Assembly: GCA_964036665.1 (NCBI GenBank)
Contig: OZ038530.1
Coordinates: 6,338,501 to 6,402,500 of the forward strand
DNA length: 64,000 nucleotides
DNA from: Gordius sp. MW1
Taxonomy: Eukaryota; Nematomorpha; Gordioida; Gordea; Gordiidae
Reading direction: 5' to 3'
The position numbers were made by a program, and so were the translations under genes. This document shows, piece after piece, positions 23,101-35,100 of the stretch. The stretch's first letter is position 1, and every line of letters starts with the position of its first letter. The notes under the pieces were generated by a model. That model saw nothing but the letters and a program-made list of their open reading frames with translations, searched no databases and had not been told where the DNA came from.

Positions 23101-26100
23101 AGCCATTGTAATGGCATATTTCTCGTTTTTTAAATTAAGTTCTTGAATAGATCCTATAACCATTTACTTCAATCTGCTATGAGAAAGATGCGGATGTATA
23201 TTAAAATTTTTATGTGCCAGTCTTCTAGAGATCGAGTGATAGAGTGGCCAAAGTGCGTCACATACTTTTACAATATAACATTTGCTTAAAATCTGTTGCC
23301 TAGAGACTAATTCAAATAGTATATTTAGATTATGCAAGTGTTTTAAAATTGCCGCCAGATGAATTTTGTGAAGAAGGACAGTAAATATGAGTGACCGGAG
23401 GGGTAGATAAAGTTTAGAGAGCGGTGCATGCAGATTAAGAAAATTTTAATTATTATCTTGAATTAGATATGAAAAATGACTCGTTATTTAGGCCATGAGC
23501 TAATAAATTACTAATATCAAAATCAAATAAACTTAATATTTATTGGAAAACTTTATATTTAAATACAAGGAAATTTACAAAAAAAGGTAAGATATGTTCT
23601 AAATTTTGCACGCATCATTTTATTGATGCTCAACAATAGAGTGATGATCGTCTAAACTAAGTGCAAAATAGCGAGGTTCACCCATCATTTTGAAACATAA
23701 CTATTAGTAACTCGTCTAATTTTTTGCTAAAATGCATAAAAGAACTGAATTTGCACAATCAAAAATAATCTTTTTAGGGGCAAATGCAATTTTATTGCCT
23801 AAACATTGATCAAGAAATTGGGTTAAGGTGATCCAACAATGGATGCGATATTAGCATGTCTTCTTGTATCATATTATAAACTAGCTAAAAAAGACCTCAA
23901 AAATGTTACCACAAATGACTTTGCATAGCGACTTCACTACCACGGCACCACCAGCCTTGCAGAGATCAGCTGGTATTTGGTCGTCACCACTGGCCATCCT
24001 ACTCAACGAGGTTAAAATCTCGATTCCGTAGGTGGGACGTCTTTTACATTCTTCAGGCTCCGTAGGCCTGGGGCAATGGCGTCTGGTAAGGTTTGAGTTA
24101 TCACTTTCCTATAGAGAGCATTAAAATACTCAGCTAGGGTGTGACTATTAGCCTTCTCCTCGCTAATGCGGACCTTCCTTTGCACGCCGGACATAGTAGC
24201 CATGCACATTTTTTGCCCCTTCGTAGTCGTTACGAGAAAGACACCTTCCTACTTCCTTGAAGATTTTCGTAAGCCTGTTTTATTTTCTTGACTTTCTTAC
24301 AAATTTCATAAAAAATCTTGCGGTAATCGGTCCAATCACTAGTGTTGCGTAATCTGACAGTCCTTTTGAAAGCTTCTCTCTTAGTATCCAGCAGCACTCT
24401 ATCTAAGGGTATCTAGGTTAGCTACGAACCAGGGGGCCTCACCTTTTCTCAGCTTAATATCTTTTCGGACCTCTTCGAAGGACTTCTTTAGTGTATTTTT
24501 AGTTCACTAACACTGACATCCTCTCGTGCGTTCAACCAAGCCTCGACTAGGTCCCGAAACTTTTCCTTGGCAGCGCTGCATGCACTTAACGCTTGATACT
24601 CCACTTTTCTCGGACTACCCTTGGAAGCCCGAGTGTGCCGGCCCTTTTAGAGGACCCTGTCGACTCTTCCTGAGCCACGAGGCAAATGGCGTCGACAGCT
24701 TTTGCACTGCACCCTTCACTAAAAATTGTCGTACTAGGCTAAGCAAATTCTGGCTTAGCAAGTGATCGAGAGCATAGCTAAGCCTACCATTTGGATGAAC
24801 CCATGTCATCCGCTGGATTGCCTTGTGCTTAAAATACGTTGAAACAAATCTGAGCTTAAACTTCAAAACCAAAGGAGCATTAGCTCACCTTAGACATTCG
24901 TTGGACGTTTTTGATGGTAGACGTGCTTTCCTACGACCTTCGGAAACCTCTTACTAGGGTCAATCCCAAGGTGGATATTAAAGTCTTCACTGAGAATGAC
25001 ATTAGATGACGAGGAGGCTAAGAGTTTTCATAGGTCAGCGATAAAATCGCTTCTTTCTTTATTATTTTCGCTTTCGTTCGTTGGCATATAAGCCACAAAC
25101 CGGTCTACACATTTTCCACCAAATACTACCTTAAGCTTGCCCAGCCTATGATTCACCGAAGTAAACTCAGGCCAACCATTTTTCAACCCCTGACATAGAA
25201 ACCGACGCCATCACGGCACCTATCGTCACCATAACCGGAATTGGAAAATCTGTAATGACCAAAATCTTCGATCACGTTGGGAAGAAGTGTCTCAGTAAGA
25301 GACAGCACAGGAATCTGGTTTTCTCTAGCGATTGCAATAAGTTCGTTAAGCTTCAATGGGTTGGCTAAGCCGCGGACGTTCAAATAGCCTAGCCGCCTCC
25401 TCCCAATCTCTAATTGCCCTTTACTTTGTGCTACGTCGCGTCGCCACGCTCAAATTTTCGATAACCCTTTCCCTTCACAGTGTGAGGTCCAACCCTTCGC
25501 ATTAATCAGACATTTTTATTAATTGTTCTAGCTTGGTAACTTTTCTAACGCCTCCCGCTTTAAACTTGAAATATCGAAAAGATCGATATGCCAAGCTTTC
25601 ACGGTTCGTATTCATACTAAAAATCAAAATCAAGCCAGCTTTTGCCCTTTTGCTCTACGCGAGGCTTCTGTCCTCGCAGGTCGCTTTTGGAAACATGCGT
25701 TACTTGAAGTTCAAATACCTCCTCGCGGTGAGACACGGTAACGCTGCCTTCCTTTCAGCAGCGGCTAAATCGTGAATCTCGGATTTGTAGTTGATGATAA
25801 ACGAGTTGGTGGTTGTCGACGAGCATGAAAGTCCTTGGAGCCTAGCAGCCTCCTCGAGTAAAACTTTTCAACAAGATGAAACAATTAGTAATAATGTCTG
25901 AATTAACGCGAAGACCCGGAGTCAATAATCGTGAAGGCAATGGGCAAATGAAAATTAGGGCGATTAGACAAAAACTAGTAGCGCACGGAAATAGGCAACT
26001 CGAGGCAGAGAAGAATCGGCTAGGCTGCTTGAACATCCGCGGCCTAGCTGATCCATTAAAGCTTAACGAACTTATCGCAATAACAAGAGAAAACCAGATT

Positions 26101-29100
26101 TCCGTGCTGTCTCTTACGGAGACGCACCTTCCCAACAAGATCGAAGACTTTGGTAACTACAGATTCTACAATTCCGGACACGGCGACAGTAGGCGTCGAG
26201 ATGGTGTCGGTTTCGTATGTCAGAGAACGAAAAATGTTTGGCCTGAGTTTACTGCGGTGAATCATAGGCTGGGCAAGCTTAATGTGGAAATTGGTGGCAA
26301 AAGTGTAGACTGAATTGTGGCTTACATGCCAACGAACGGAAGTGAAAACGATAAAGAAAGAAGCGATTTTATCGCTGACCTAAGAAAACTCTTAGCCTCA
26401 TCGTCATCTAATGTCATCCTTAGTGAAGATTTTAAAATCCATCTTGGGATTGACGCTAGCAAGAGGTTTCCGGAGGTCGTGGGAAAGCACGTATACCACC
26501 AAAAACGTCCAACGAATGTCAACGGTGAGCTAATGCTTACTCTGGCTTCGAGGTTTGAGCTCAGATTTGTTTTAACGTATTTTAAGCACAAGGCAATCCA
26601 GCGGATGACATGGGTTCATCCAAATGGTAGGCTTAGCTATTGTCTCGATCACTTGCTAAGCAAGAATTTGCTTAGCCTAGTACGAGATTACACGTAATTT
26701 ATCGTGTGGTTCTGATCATCGATTCGTCCAATTAGTAGTGAAGAGTGCAGTGCAAAAGTTGTCGACGCCATTTGCCTCGAGGCTCAGGAAGAGTCGACAG
26801 GGTCCTCTAAGAGGGCCGGCACACTCGGGGTTTCCAATGGTATACCGAAAAAATTGGAGTGTCAAGCGTTGAGTGCATGCAGCGCTGTCAAGGAAAAGTT
26901 TCGGGACCTAGTCGAGGCTCGGTTGAACGCACGAGAGGATGTCAGCGTTAGTGAACTAAAAAGCACACTAAAGAAGTACTTCGAATAGGTCCGAAAAGAT
27001 ATTAAGCTGAGAAAAGGTGAGGCCCCCTGGTTTGTAGCTAACCTAGATACCCTTAGATAGAGTGCTGCTGGATACTAAGAGAGAAGCTTTCAAAAGGGCT
27101 GTCAGATTACGCAACGCTAGTAATTGGACCGATTACCGCAAGATTTCTCATGAAATCCGTAAGAAAGTCAAGAAAATAAAACAAGCTTACGAAAATCTTC
27201 AAGGATGTAGGAAGGTGTCTTTCTCGTAACGACTACGAAGGGGCAAAAAATGTGCATGGCTACTATGTCCGGCGTGCAAAGGAAGGTCCGCATTAGCGAG
27301 GAGAAGGCTAATAGTCACACCCTAGCTGAGTATTTTAACTCTCTCTATAGGAAAGTGATAACTCAAACCTTACCAGACGCCATTGCCCCAGGCCTACGGA
27401 GCCTGAAGAATGAAAAAGACGTCCCACCTACGGAATCGGAGATTCTAACCTCGTTGAGTAGGATGGCCAGTGGTGACGACCAAATACCAGCTGATCTCTG
27501 CAAGGCTGGTGGTGCCGTGGTAGTGAAGTCGCTATGCAAAATTTCTAAAGAGGTGTGAGAAGGAGGACGTGACAGGGTTCCTAGTGATTGGAAGCGAGCT
27601 ACAAAGGTAAGGGAAGTGGTCTGAGACCGATTCTTACCGTCCGATTTCCCTTCTCAATGTGGACGGTAAAATTATTACCGACGTTTCATCTGATCTTATC
27701 AAGGATACCGTAGACCGATGTTTAGACGACTCGCAAGCGGGGTTTTGAAAGATGAGGGGCACAGCTGATTTCCTAACAGTGGTCAGGCGGGTGCAGGAAG
27801 TAGAGTCCTGCACGGGTGCCCGAACGACCCGACCGTTCGGGCTAAAAATTTTAAAATGCTTTCGGATCGGGTTGGGTTTGGGTTGAAAATTTTTAAACTC
27901 AGGTCGGGTTGAAGGTTATGAATCTTATATTGCATAATAGACATATCTTTCAAATTAATGCCATTATATATAATATTTTTTAATTAATATCGAAATTTAT
28001 GATTAATTTATCTCATACATTCATTTAAATTTTTTTTAAGGTTACATATGAATTTCGGATTAACGCAATTAAAACTTAGAAAGGTAGAATATCTTCATCT
28101 ATGCTATAATGATAAACACATAATTGATATCACAAAGCTTATTCGCGATTTTCTCAAATCCCTTGTTTTCAAGTGCTTTCACTTCTTGCAACATGTTTTA
28201 AATGTTGTTAAATCTGTTGTTTTTTTGGGGAGATAACATTTTGTTGCCAAACCATCAAAATCAATTTTACACCAATCCCTTTTTTACTTTCGCGTTGGGG
28301 CGGGTTTGGTTTAAGACGCTTTTGGGTCGAGTCGGGTTCGGGTTGGAAAAAAGTGACTTTGCAGGGCTCTAGCAGGAACACCTAGGTGCCCTCGAAGTCT
28401 TTATTGACTTAGAGAAGGAATTTGATAGTGTACCCTACGAAGCGTTGTTAGGTTTACTTTCAACCTGGTCATGTCCTACGAAAGTGCTAGATTTAATCAG
28501 AGCGTTGCATAGTTATAACTTAATGGTAATTCTGACTATTTCCCCATCCGGCCAGGTGTTTGTTAGGCAAGGATGTAGAATAGCCTCGATGCTTTTCGGA
28601 GCATTCCTTCAAGGGTGTCTTGACACCGTTGACTGGAATAACCTCGGGGACTAAGGCTCGATGAAAGAGCAACCCCGTTAGGCAGACTCGAGGAAATGTT
28701 ACACGGTCTTGAGACATGTGGAATTTGCTGACGATATCTAGTGTTTCGATCTCGTCTCGTCTCGGTCTCGAAAACAAAATCTCGTCTCGTCTCGGGAGCG
28801 ATTAAGAAAATCTCGATCTCGTCTCGTCTCGGTCTAGAAAAATCTCGGTCTCGTCTCGTCTCGACGAGAATTCTCGTCTCGTCTCGACTTTAAAAAAAAT
28901 ATATTCGGAATAAAAATTTCTCCTGTTTTATTAAAAATATAAATAAGTGTTCAAAAATCCAAATGGCAAATTTTATATTTTTCGAAAAACTTTAATACAC
29001 AAACTTTTTAAAGATTTAGCGGGACACGACATCTCATTGACAATATAAAGATATGAATTAACTCATAAAGATAACATTTTCTATAAAAAGTGCAGACTAA

Positions 29101-32100
29101 AAAAACTATAAATAAATTTGAAATATAAAAAATTAAATTTTATTGTTCTAGCAAATTATAATATTTGTATTAAATTCACTGTGTCTGTCAACTATAAATG
29201 GACTTCGAAAATTATAGGTTTGCTTATAGTTGATTTAGTTGCATAATTGAGCAAAATGAGACCCTTTTTTAACCTTTGCTAATGCTTCAAAGTAGACCTT
29301 AACATATTTAAGGCAAATGTTTAAGTCCATTAATATAACCATCATTAATTTAGCCCATAGTGTTAATTGCATGTTTACTATAGCGCTATAAACCACAAAG
29401 TGCGAGTGACATTTAATGATGTTATTATTATTTACAGAATTGATAACTAGTTGCACAAATTAAAACGTTGTAAAAACAACAATAAAAGCAGCATTATTAT
29501 AGAATTAAGAACATAAGGGTTAAACTTTAAATTAATGAGTACGTATTTAAATGTATGACAAAAATCAACCATACTTAGGTAAATGATTGCCAAATTTTAA
29601 TTTTTTTGCAAAAATATATAATATTAACTACACTTGGGATTTTTTTTAATATCAAATATATTCCATACATATTGATTTACACTTAATACCTTAAATGTAA
29701 ATTAAAATACACAATAATTTACTAAAATCTAACGATCAATAAAAAGTCGAGATCTCGCCGATAAAATCTCGTATCATCTCGTCTCGACCTCAAAATTCTC
29801 GTCTCGATCTCGACTCCATTTTTCAAATTCTCGTCTCGTCTCGTCTCGGTTTTTCGAGACGAGACGAGACGAGACCGAGATTTTTCTCGGTTTTTCCGCA
29901 TCACTAACGATATCCTCTTATTCGCGGACAATAAGGAGGATGCAAGAGGAATGTAAGAAGCTTTTAGAGGTAAACTCGAGCCCGCTGGGCTCATACTGTC
30001 AGCGACCAAGTCGGTAGTAGTGAGCCTTAGGGTCGACTGCGAAAACTTGGGGGATCGTAGCTTGCTCATAGGTGGTAACAGTGCTGGAATCCAACAAGTC
30101 AGCTCCTATAAATATCTAGGGGCGATTGTTGCTGAGAAGGGAAAGTTCAGCGATGAAGTTGGACATCGGCCGGAGACTGCGAAGAAATGCTATCGCAAAG
30201 TAAGAAAGATCGTTACGAGCAAATTGACCCAGCGGTAAGGCTGAGTAGTAAAAGATTGTGTCCTACCAAGCCTGCTGTACGGCAGCGAATCTTGAAGAAC
30301 AATTAAACGTGACTTTGAAAGATTGCAAGCTTTTGTACATTAAATAGTAAGAGGCATCCTCGGAGTCAACAAATTCGAACACATAACAATCATTGACCCA
30401 GGTAAACGTATTACAATCCCGTCTGTCCATCTTCTGTTTGCAAAACGACGTATCCAATGGATGGGACGCCTAGCACGAGGATCTTGTAGTCAGGTGGCCA
30501 TAAATACTGGTCATCCATAGAAGAAGTCCATTGCGGAATCAGGAGGCGGTCATCCAAGGAGATTTGGTAGTGCATCACCTTAAGTACGACCGGAGATAAC
30601 CTCCATTTGGCTTGGTAAGAGATTGTTAAGAACCCAAAATGACCAACCGAATTCAATGTTCCTGGCAGCAGAGGGGTTGTCAAGGTCCCCTCCAGCTGTC
30701 TCGCTAGCGTTGATTATATGCAGCGAACCTGGATGCAGTTGTACGTTTACCAACGTGAGAGGGATGAGGAATCATGTGAAGATATACCATAAATCCCAAG
30801 CATCATTAAACCACTAATGATAAACCAGAAAAGCGGTTTATTCGTTTGAAACCCCCCCCCTCCGGATTTGAAAGAGGGTAAAAAATAAGGGGGGTGAAAG
30901 GGGGGGGGGATGCAAAGTGGGTTAAAAATACTAGTGATAAAGAGGGAGAACAAATCACCCGCCCCCCTAGTGAGAAAGAGGGTAAAAAATACGGGAATCC
31001 CCATGGTGAGAAAGAGGGTAAAAATAAGGGGGGGGGGGGGCAAACTAACGGGACAAAAAAGGGAGGGGGGCAAAGTTCTTTATTATATATTTCTAATTCT
31101 TTTTATCACCATTTTTTGATTAATATATGATTGAAAAAATATTAATTAGCATTATATGCAAGCTGTTAACTATACTAGTACGCTATAATTAAATTTGCTA
31201 AAAACCATGTTTAGTTTTAAACAACCTTGCTCGAAACCACGGTCAATCCACTCTGCTAAATGCCCGGTAGTTTCAAACAACCCTGCTCGAAACCACGGTT
31301 TATATCAATCCACTCTGCTAAATGCCCGGTTAGTTATATCTCTCTCAACCAGCAGCCATGGCAACTTTAATCCCAGTGCTGGTAAACGGGTTTTTAAGCA
31401 GCAATTTCTCGTTATGCTGATGGTAATGGTAAGAGACCAGGCACAATACAAGCACAACAATTTCGAGCATATTAACAACACTACTAACCACTAATGATAA
31501 ACCAGACAAGCGGTTTATTCGCTGTGAAAAAGATTGTAGCATGACATACGCGACCGCTGATTGGCTGAGAAGACATCAGAAACGATGTCATGGAAAATGC
31601 CCACTCAGCCAGCCTCTATTATTACCTCTACCACTACCACCCTCGAGGAATTCGGATTCCCGAGTAGGACCATCGACGAGTTTTGCTCGGAGCTGGAAAT
31701 TTCAGTTCTTAGATGGCAACAAACGGTGCTGCCCTTACGACAACTGCGGCAAAAAATTTGGAACCTAAAAGGGACTGGAAATCACAGGTATCGGTTTCAC
31801 GGTCAGCGACCGGAGTGGTCTTAAGTGGCTTTCCTCTCCAAATGATACTATGTTAACTCCGAGTGCGCTCGAATAAAAACAGCATGAATTTACTAATCGC
31901 AACTCTATCATACGCTGATGGAGATCAGTCATCGAGGACCACAAGTGATAAAGGCTGTCTCATTACTAAGCTAATGAAGGTGGAGAAAGCATGCTTTATC
32001 GCGCATAAACCATGCCGGTGTGTAGCTTAGCTAGAATGGCTATTAATGATTTAAAATTGTGCCTGTAAAAAGGAAGGGTATTATTAGTGTATGATAATTT

Positions 32101-35100
32101 TTGTTGTGTGTCATTGATTACCTGAGGACTGAGCACCTCCCTTTCCTTAATGTATTGAGCTATGAGACGATTGATGTCCATCATTTGCCAATTAACTTGC
32201 CCCGACAACTGCTTCACTAATGATTCCCCAATCATTACTTCCCCATCCCCCACGTTTTTCGCATTCGACTTGACGTCGCGCAAGCCTCCTTTGTAAAAAT
32301 AATATGATTGCCAATGATCTCATCATGCAACAAAGCGTACACAATTGATATTACTTACCATCGGTATCCTTATCCTTAACAACTTGTTTGCATAGCACGT
32401 GTATTAAACTTTGAGCTCCTCTCAACAATTCCAATGCCTGTTCATAAACAAGGTGATTAGCGTCGAAATATCACATATATATATAATCTTAAGTGGAGTT
32501 AGTTTGATGTTAATTAATAAAAAAAACATGGATTGTAAGCTGTATGCTAAAAGCGGAATATAAAATAAATTAAATATGCGTACGTTTGCATACTTCGTAA
32601 TAAAAAAACTTTTCGCGCAGAGTGAAGGAAGGGGGTGTGGGAGTTTTGATAGAATCGCGGAGGGTTATCGCTAGCTGGGCGCGGAGAAGGGGCAGGCGCG
32701 ATTTGTTGCAAATTAGGAGGACGCAATTAACGTGGTCCCCCAATTCTCGGAACGTTTTAATGGAATCAGAGTAAGCGCCCTCACTTTTTTCGCACATTTT
32801 GTTGACGCCATCTGCGGGGGAGGGAGATATCAAGAGTATATATGTGTGTGAAGGGAAACATCATCATTCATTACTATGGATTAAATCGAGGGAGCACGAT
32901 TCCTTTTGGTGGAGGGTGGTGGGATCCAGGGTTTGAAAAAGGGCTAAAGCTTTTTGAAAATAATGATTGGCCGTTTCATTTTTGAGATTAGCTAATTTTT
33001 TGCGAATCCTTAGACCGACCGCGCTTTGGTCTTCCGTCTCCGATATGACTATGGCCTTTTGGTATGCCAAACCGGCGGCTAACAAATTTTTATCCAAATC
33101 CGGTGACAATTGAAAGATCCACGATAATTTAGGATGTTCCTCTGTATTTATCACACTTAATAATTGTAGTATTTTTGCCCATAACAAAAAAGGAAGACAT
33201 TTTAATAATATCGATAGCGAAAATTTAAAGAACAAATAGTGAAGAGTGCCCATGATATTTAGGTCCACAAAAGCCCATAATATTATTCCCTCAAATTTTG
33301 TAAAACGTTACAGCTATTTCTTGCTAAAAATTACCTTCTAATTAATCTAGAATTTCATTATAATTTTTAAAATTATTAATTTTGAAAAAAGTTGTTAAGG
33401 TTAATTATTTTTAATCGAAATATACAAGTGCATCTAATATTATTAGCATGTTACCGTCAGAAGAGTTTCAATATAGAATAATTAAACGGCGAGAAGATTC
33501 TGATTGCTTTTATAAATTATGGAGAAATCAATTATTATGAAAATAAATTGAATTAAGCTCAAATCACTTATTTTTAGATTACATTCATATAAATTTGCAG
33601 CTATACTGTAGAAATTGTTGCACAGCTCTACAAATTTACATGGTAAAGCATAAAATAACTGTGTGAGCCGAGCTATATAAGGCTTTAAAAATTGACAGGC
33701 TGAGCCCAAGCTTATTTATGGATTTTGATTTATAAATTTATTCCTATGAAGAAGTGCTTCAGGTGTAACTTAATTGTAAAACGAAAAGACCCAGAGGTAT
33801 CTAATCTTAATTTTTATTTATATAATATAACTCTTAAAATCCTAGATTAAATTATACCAGATTTACTATTAGCAAAAATGTGAAATATCATTGATTAATT
33901 GAAGATTTATCAACTTCTAACGTGTTTTGTCCACATGGTTAAACAAAATATCAAACAATCTAATTTGTATTTATTATTATAACTATTTAAAAAAGGTTTA
34001 AATAGCAGGGTTCAAAATTAAAAAACTCTTAATATTCCAATTGTGAAAAAATTATAAAAAAAAATTAAACTGCATTGTTGATCGCCTTTATACCATACGT
34101 TCATTCCTTATTTTTTTAAATCGCTAGGCTGAAAATGTCATACAAAAAAAATATTGCACGCGCTGGATCAAATATATATAAGGCTTCTTTTAGAGACATA
34201 AACCCTGTGCAATGATTACTTTTTGTTTTATATTATTTGCCCATAATTCAAAGCATGATCATTACTTTGTTCTTTTGAAGAAGTTCCTGGCGTGAACTGG
34301 TAATTTATTGCATAATTTTGTAAATCTTTTGCAGCCCGAATAATTTTAACGTCGCGCGGAGACATATAATTAAAATCTTCCAGCATTGAGGTAAAAGATT
34401 GTTTGTAGGGGTAATCATCATCATCATCTTTGTGCGAGGAGGTCGGAGGGGAAGAGGGAGACCGCACGTGAAAGTCGCCTCCCAATTCCGTCAAATTGAG
34501 CAGGAGTTGTTGCGGGTTAATGGGGACTACGAGTTGGGGCAATTTATCCAACGACACGTTGAGGCATTCTAAAAGAGCCTATATCATTAGTGTTCTTCAA
34601 AAGAGACCATCATGACTAATATTAGTGTTTTAAATGAAAGCGTTCACGAACGGCGTTCTTTTTTTGGTGAACTTTGAACGTGAACGCATTCCTTTTTTTT
34701 GATGAACGCGTTAGAATTTAATTCAATTTTAAAAACCCTTTTTCATTATTATTTATTTGAAAATTAATGTTAATCCGAATTTTTAACAAAAAAGTCTTAT
34801 ATTTTTTAATCAGCTGTTTTTCCTGTTTCCTATTACCAATTCCGAAATACCTTTAACACACTATAACGTGCAAAAGAAGATAAGATTAAAGTTAATTAAT
34901 TTGATATTATTAATTAGTTTAATTTATAGGTTAATATGGACAAGCATAATATTTTATCGTTGTCATCTTCAGATTCCAAATCAGCAGATGAATTGAAATT
35001 GCCATGGCAAAAATATGAAAAATATTTTTTACTCGTTTCATATAAAGGATCGAATTCAATAATTACCAAATGTAAAATGTGTCCAAAAAGTATTATCTCT

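Larger units (their letters stand above)
25534..31830 (+). pseudogene. RTE-like LINE, long but broken copy
   Basis: The 5' leader at 25,534-25,875 is followed by a good ATG at 25,876. Order: AP endonuclease (NIRGLADPLKLNEL, SLTETHL, GHGDSRRRDGVGF), linker with DQIPADLCKAGG typical of the RTE clade, then reverse transcriptase (DLEKEFDSVPYEAL, RQGCRIASMLFG, FADDI-LLFAD). Next come WRTIKRDFERLQAF and a C-terminal C2H2-like array: C(4)C...H at about 30,717-30,800, then CEKDCSMTYATADWLRRHQK and CPYDNCGKKFGT near 31,530-31,770. In-frame stops (26,312, about 26,986, 27,748) and three nested insertions show it is dead. Confidence 0.82.

Noticed and set aside
28739..29906. Coding sequence within the CTCG-rich MITE
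   Set aside because: Frames are short, AT-rich and without transposase motifs; the element is non-autonomous.
33482..33709. An additional EDRF1 exon in intron 10
   Set aside because: Open frame only; flanking splice sites do not give matching phases, and exons 10 and 11 already join in phase with conserved sequence on both sides.
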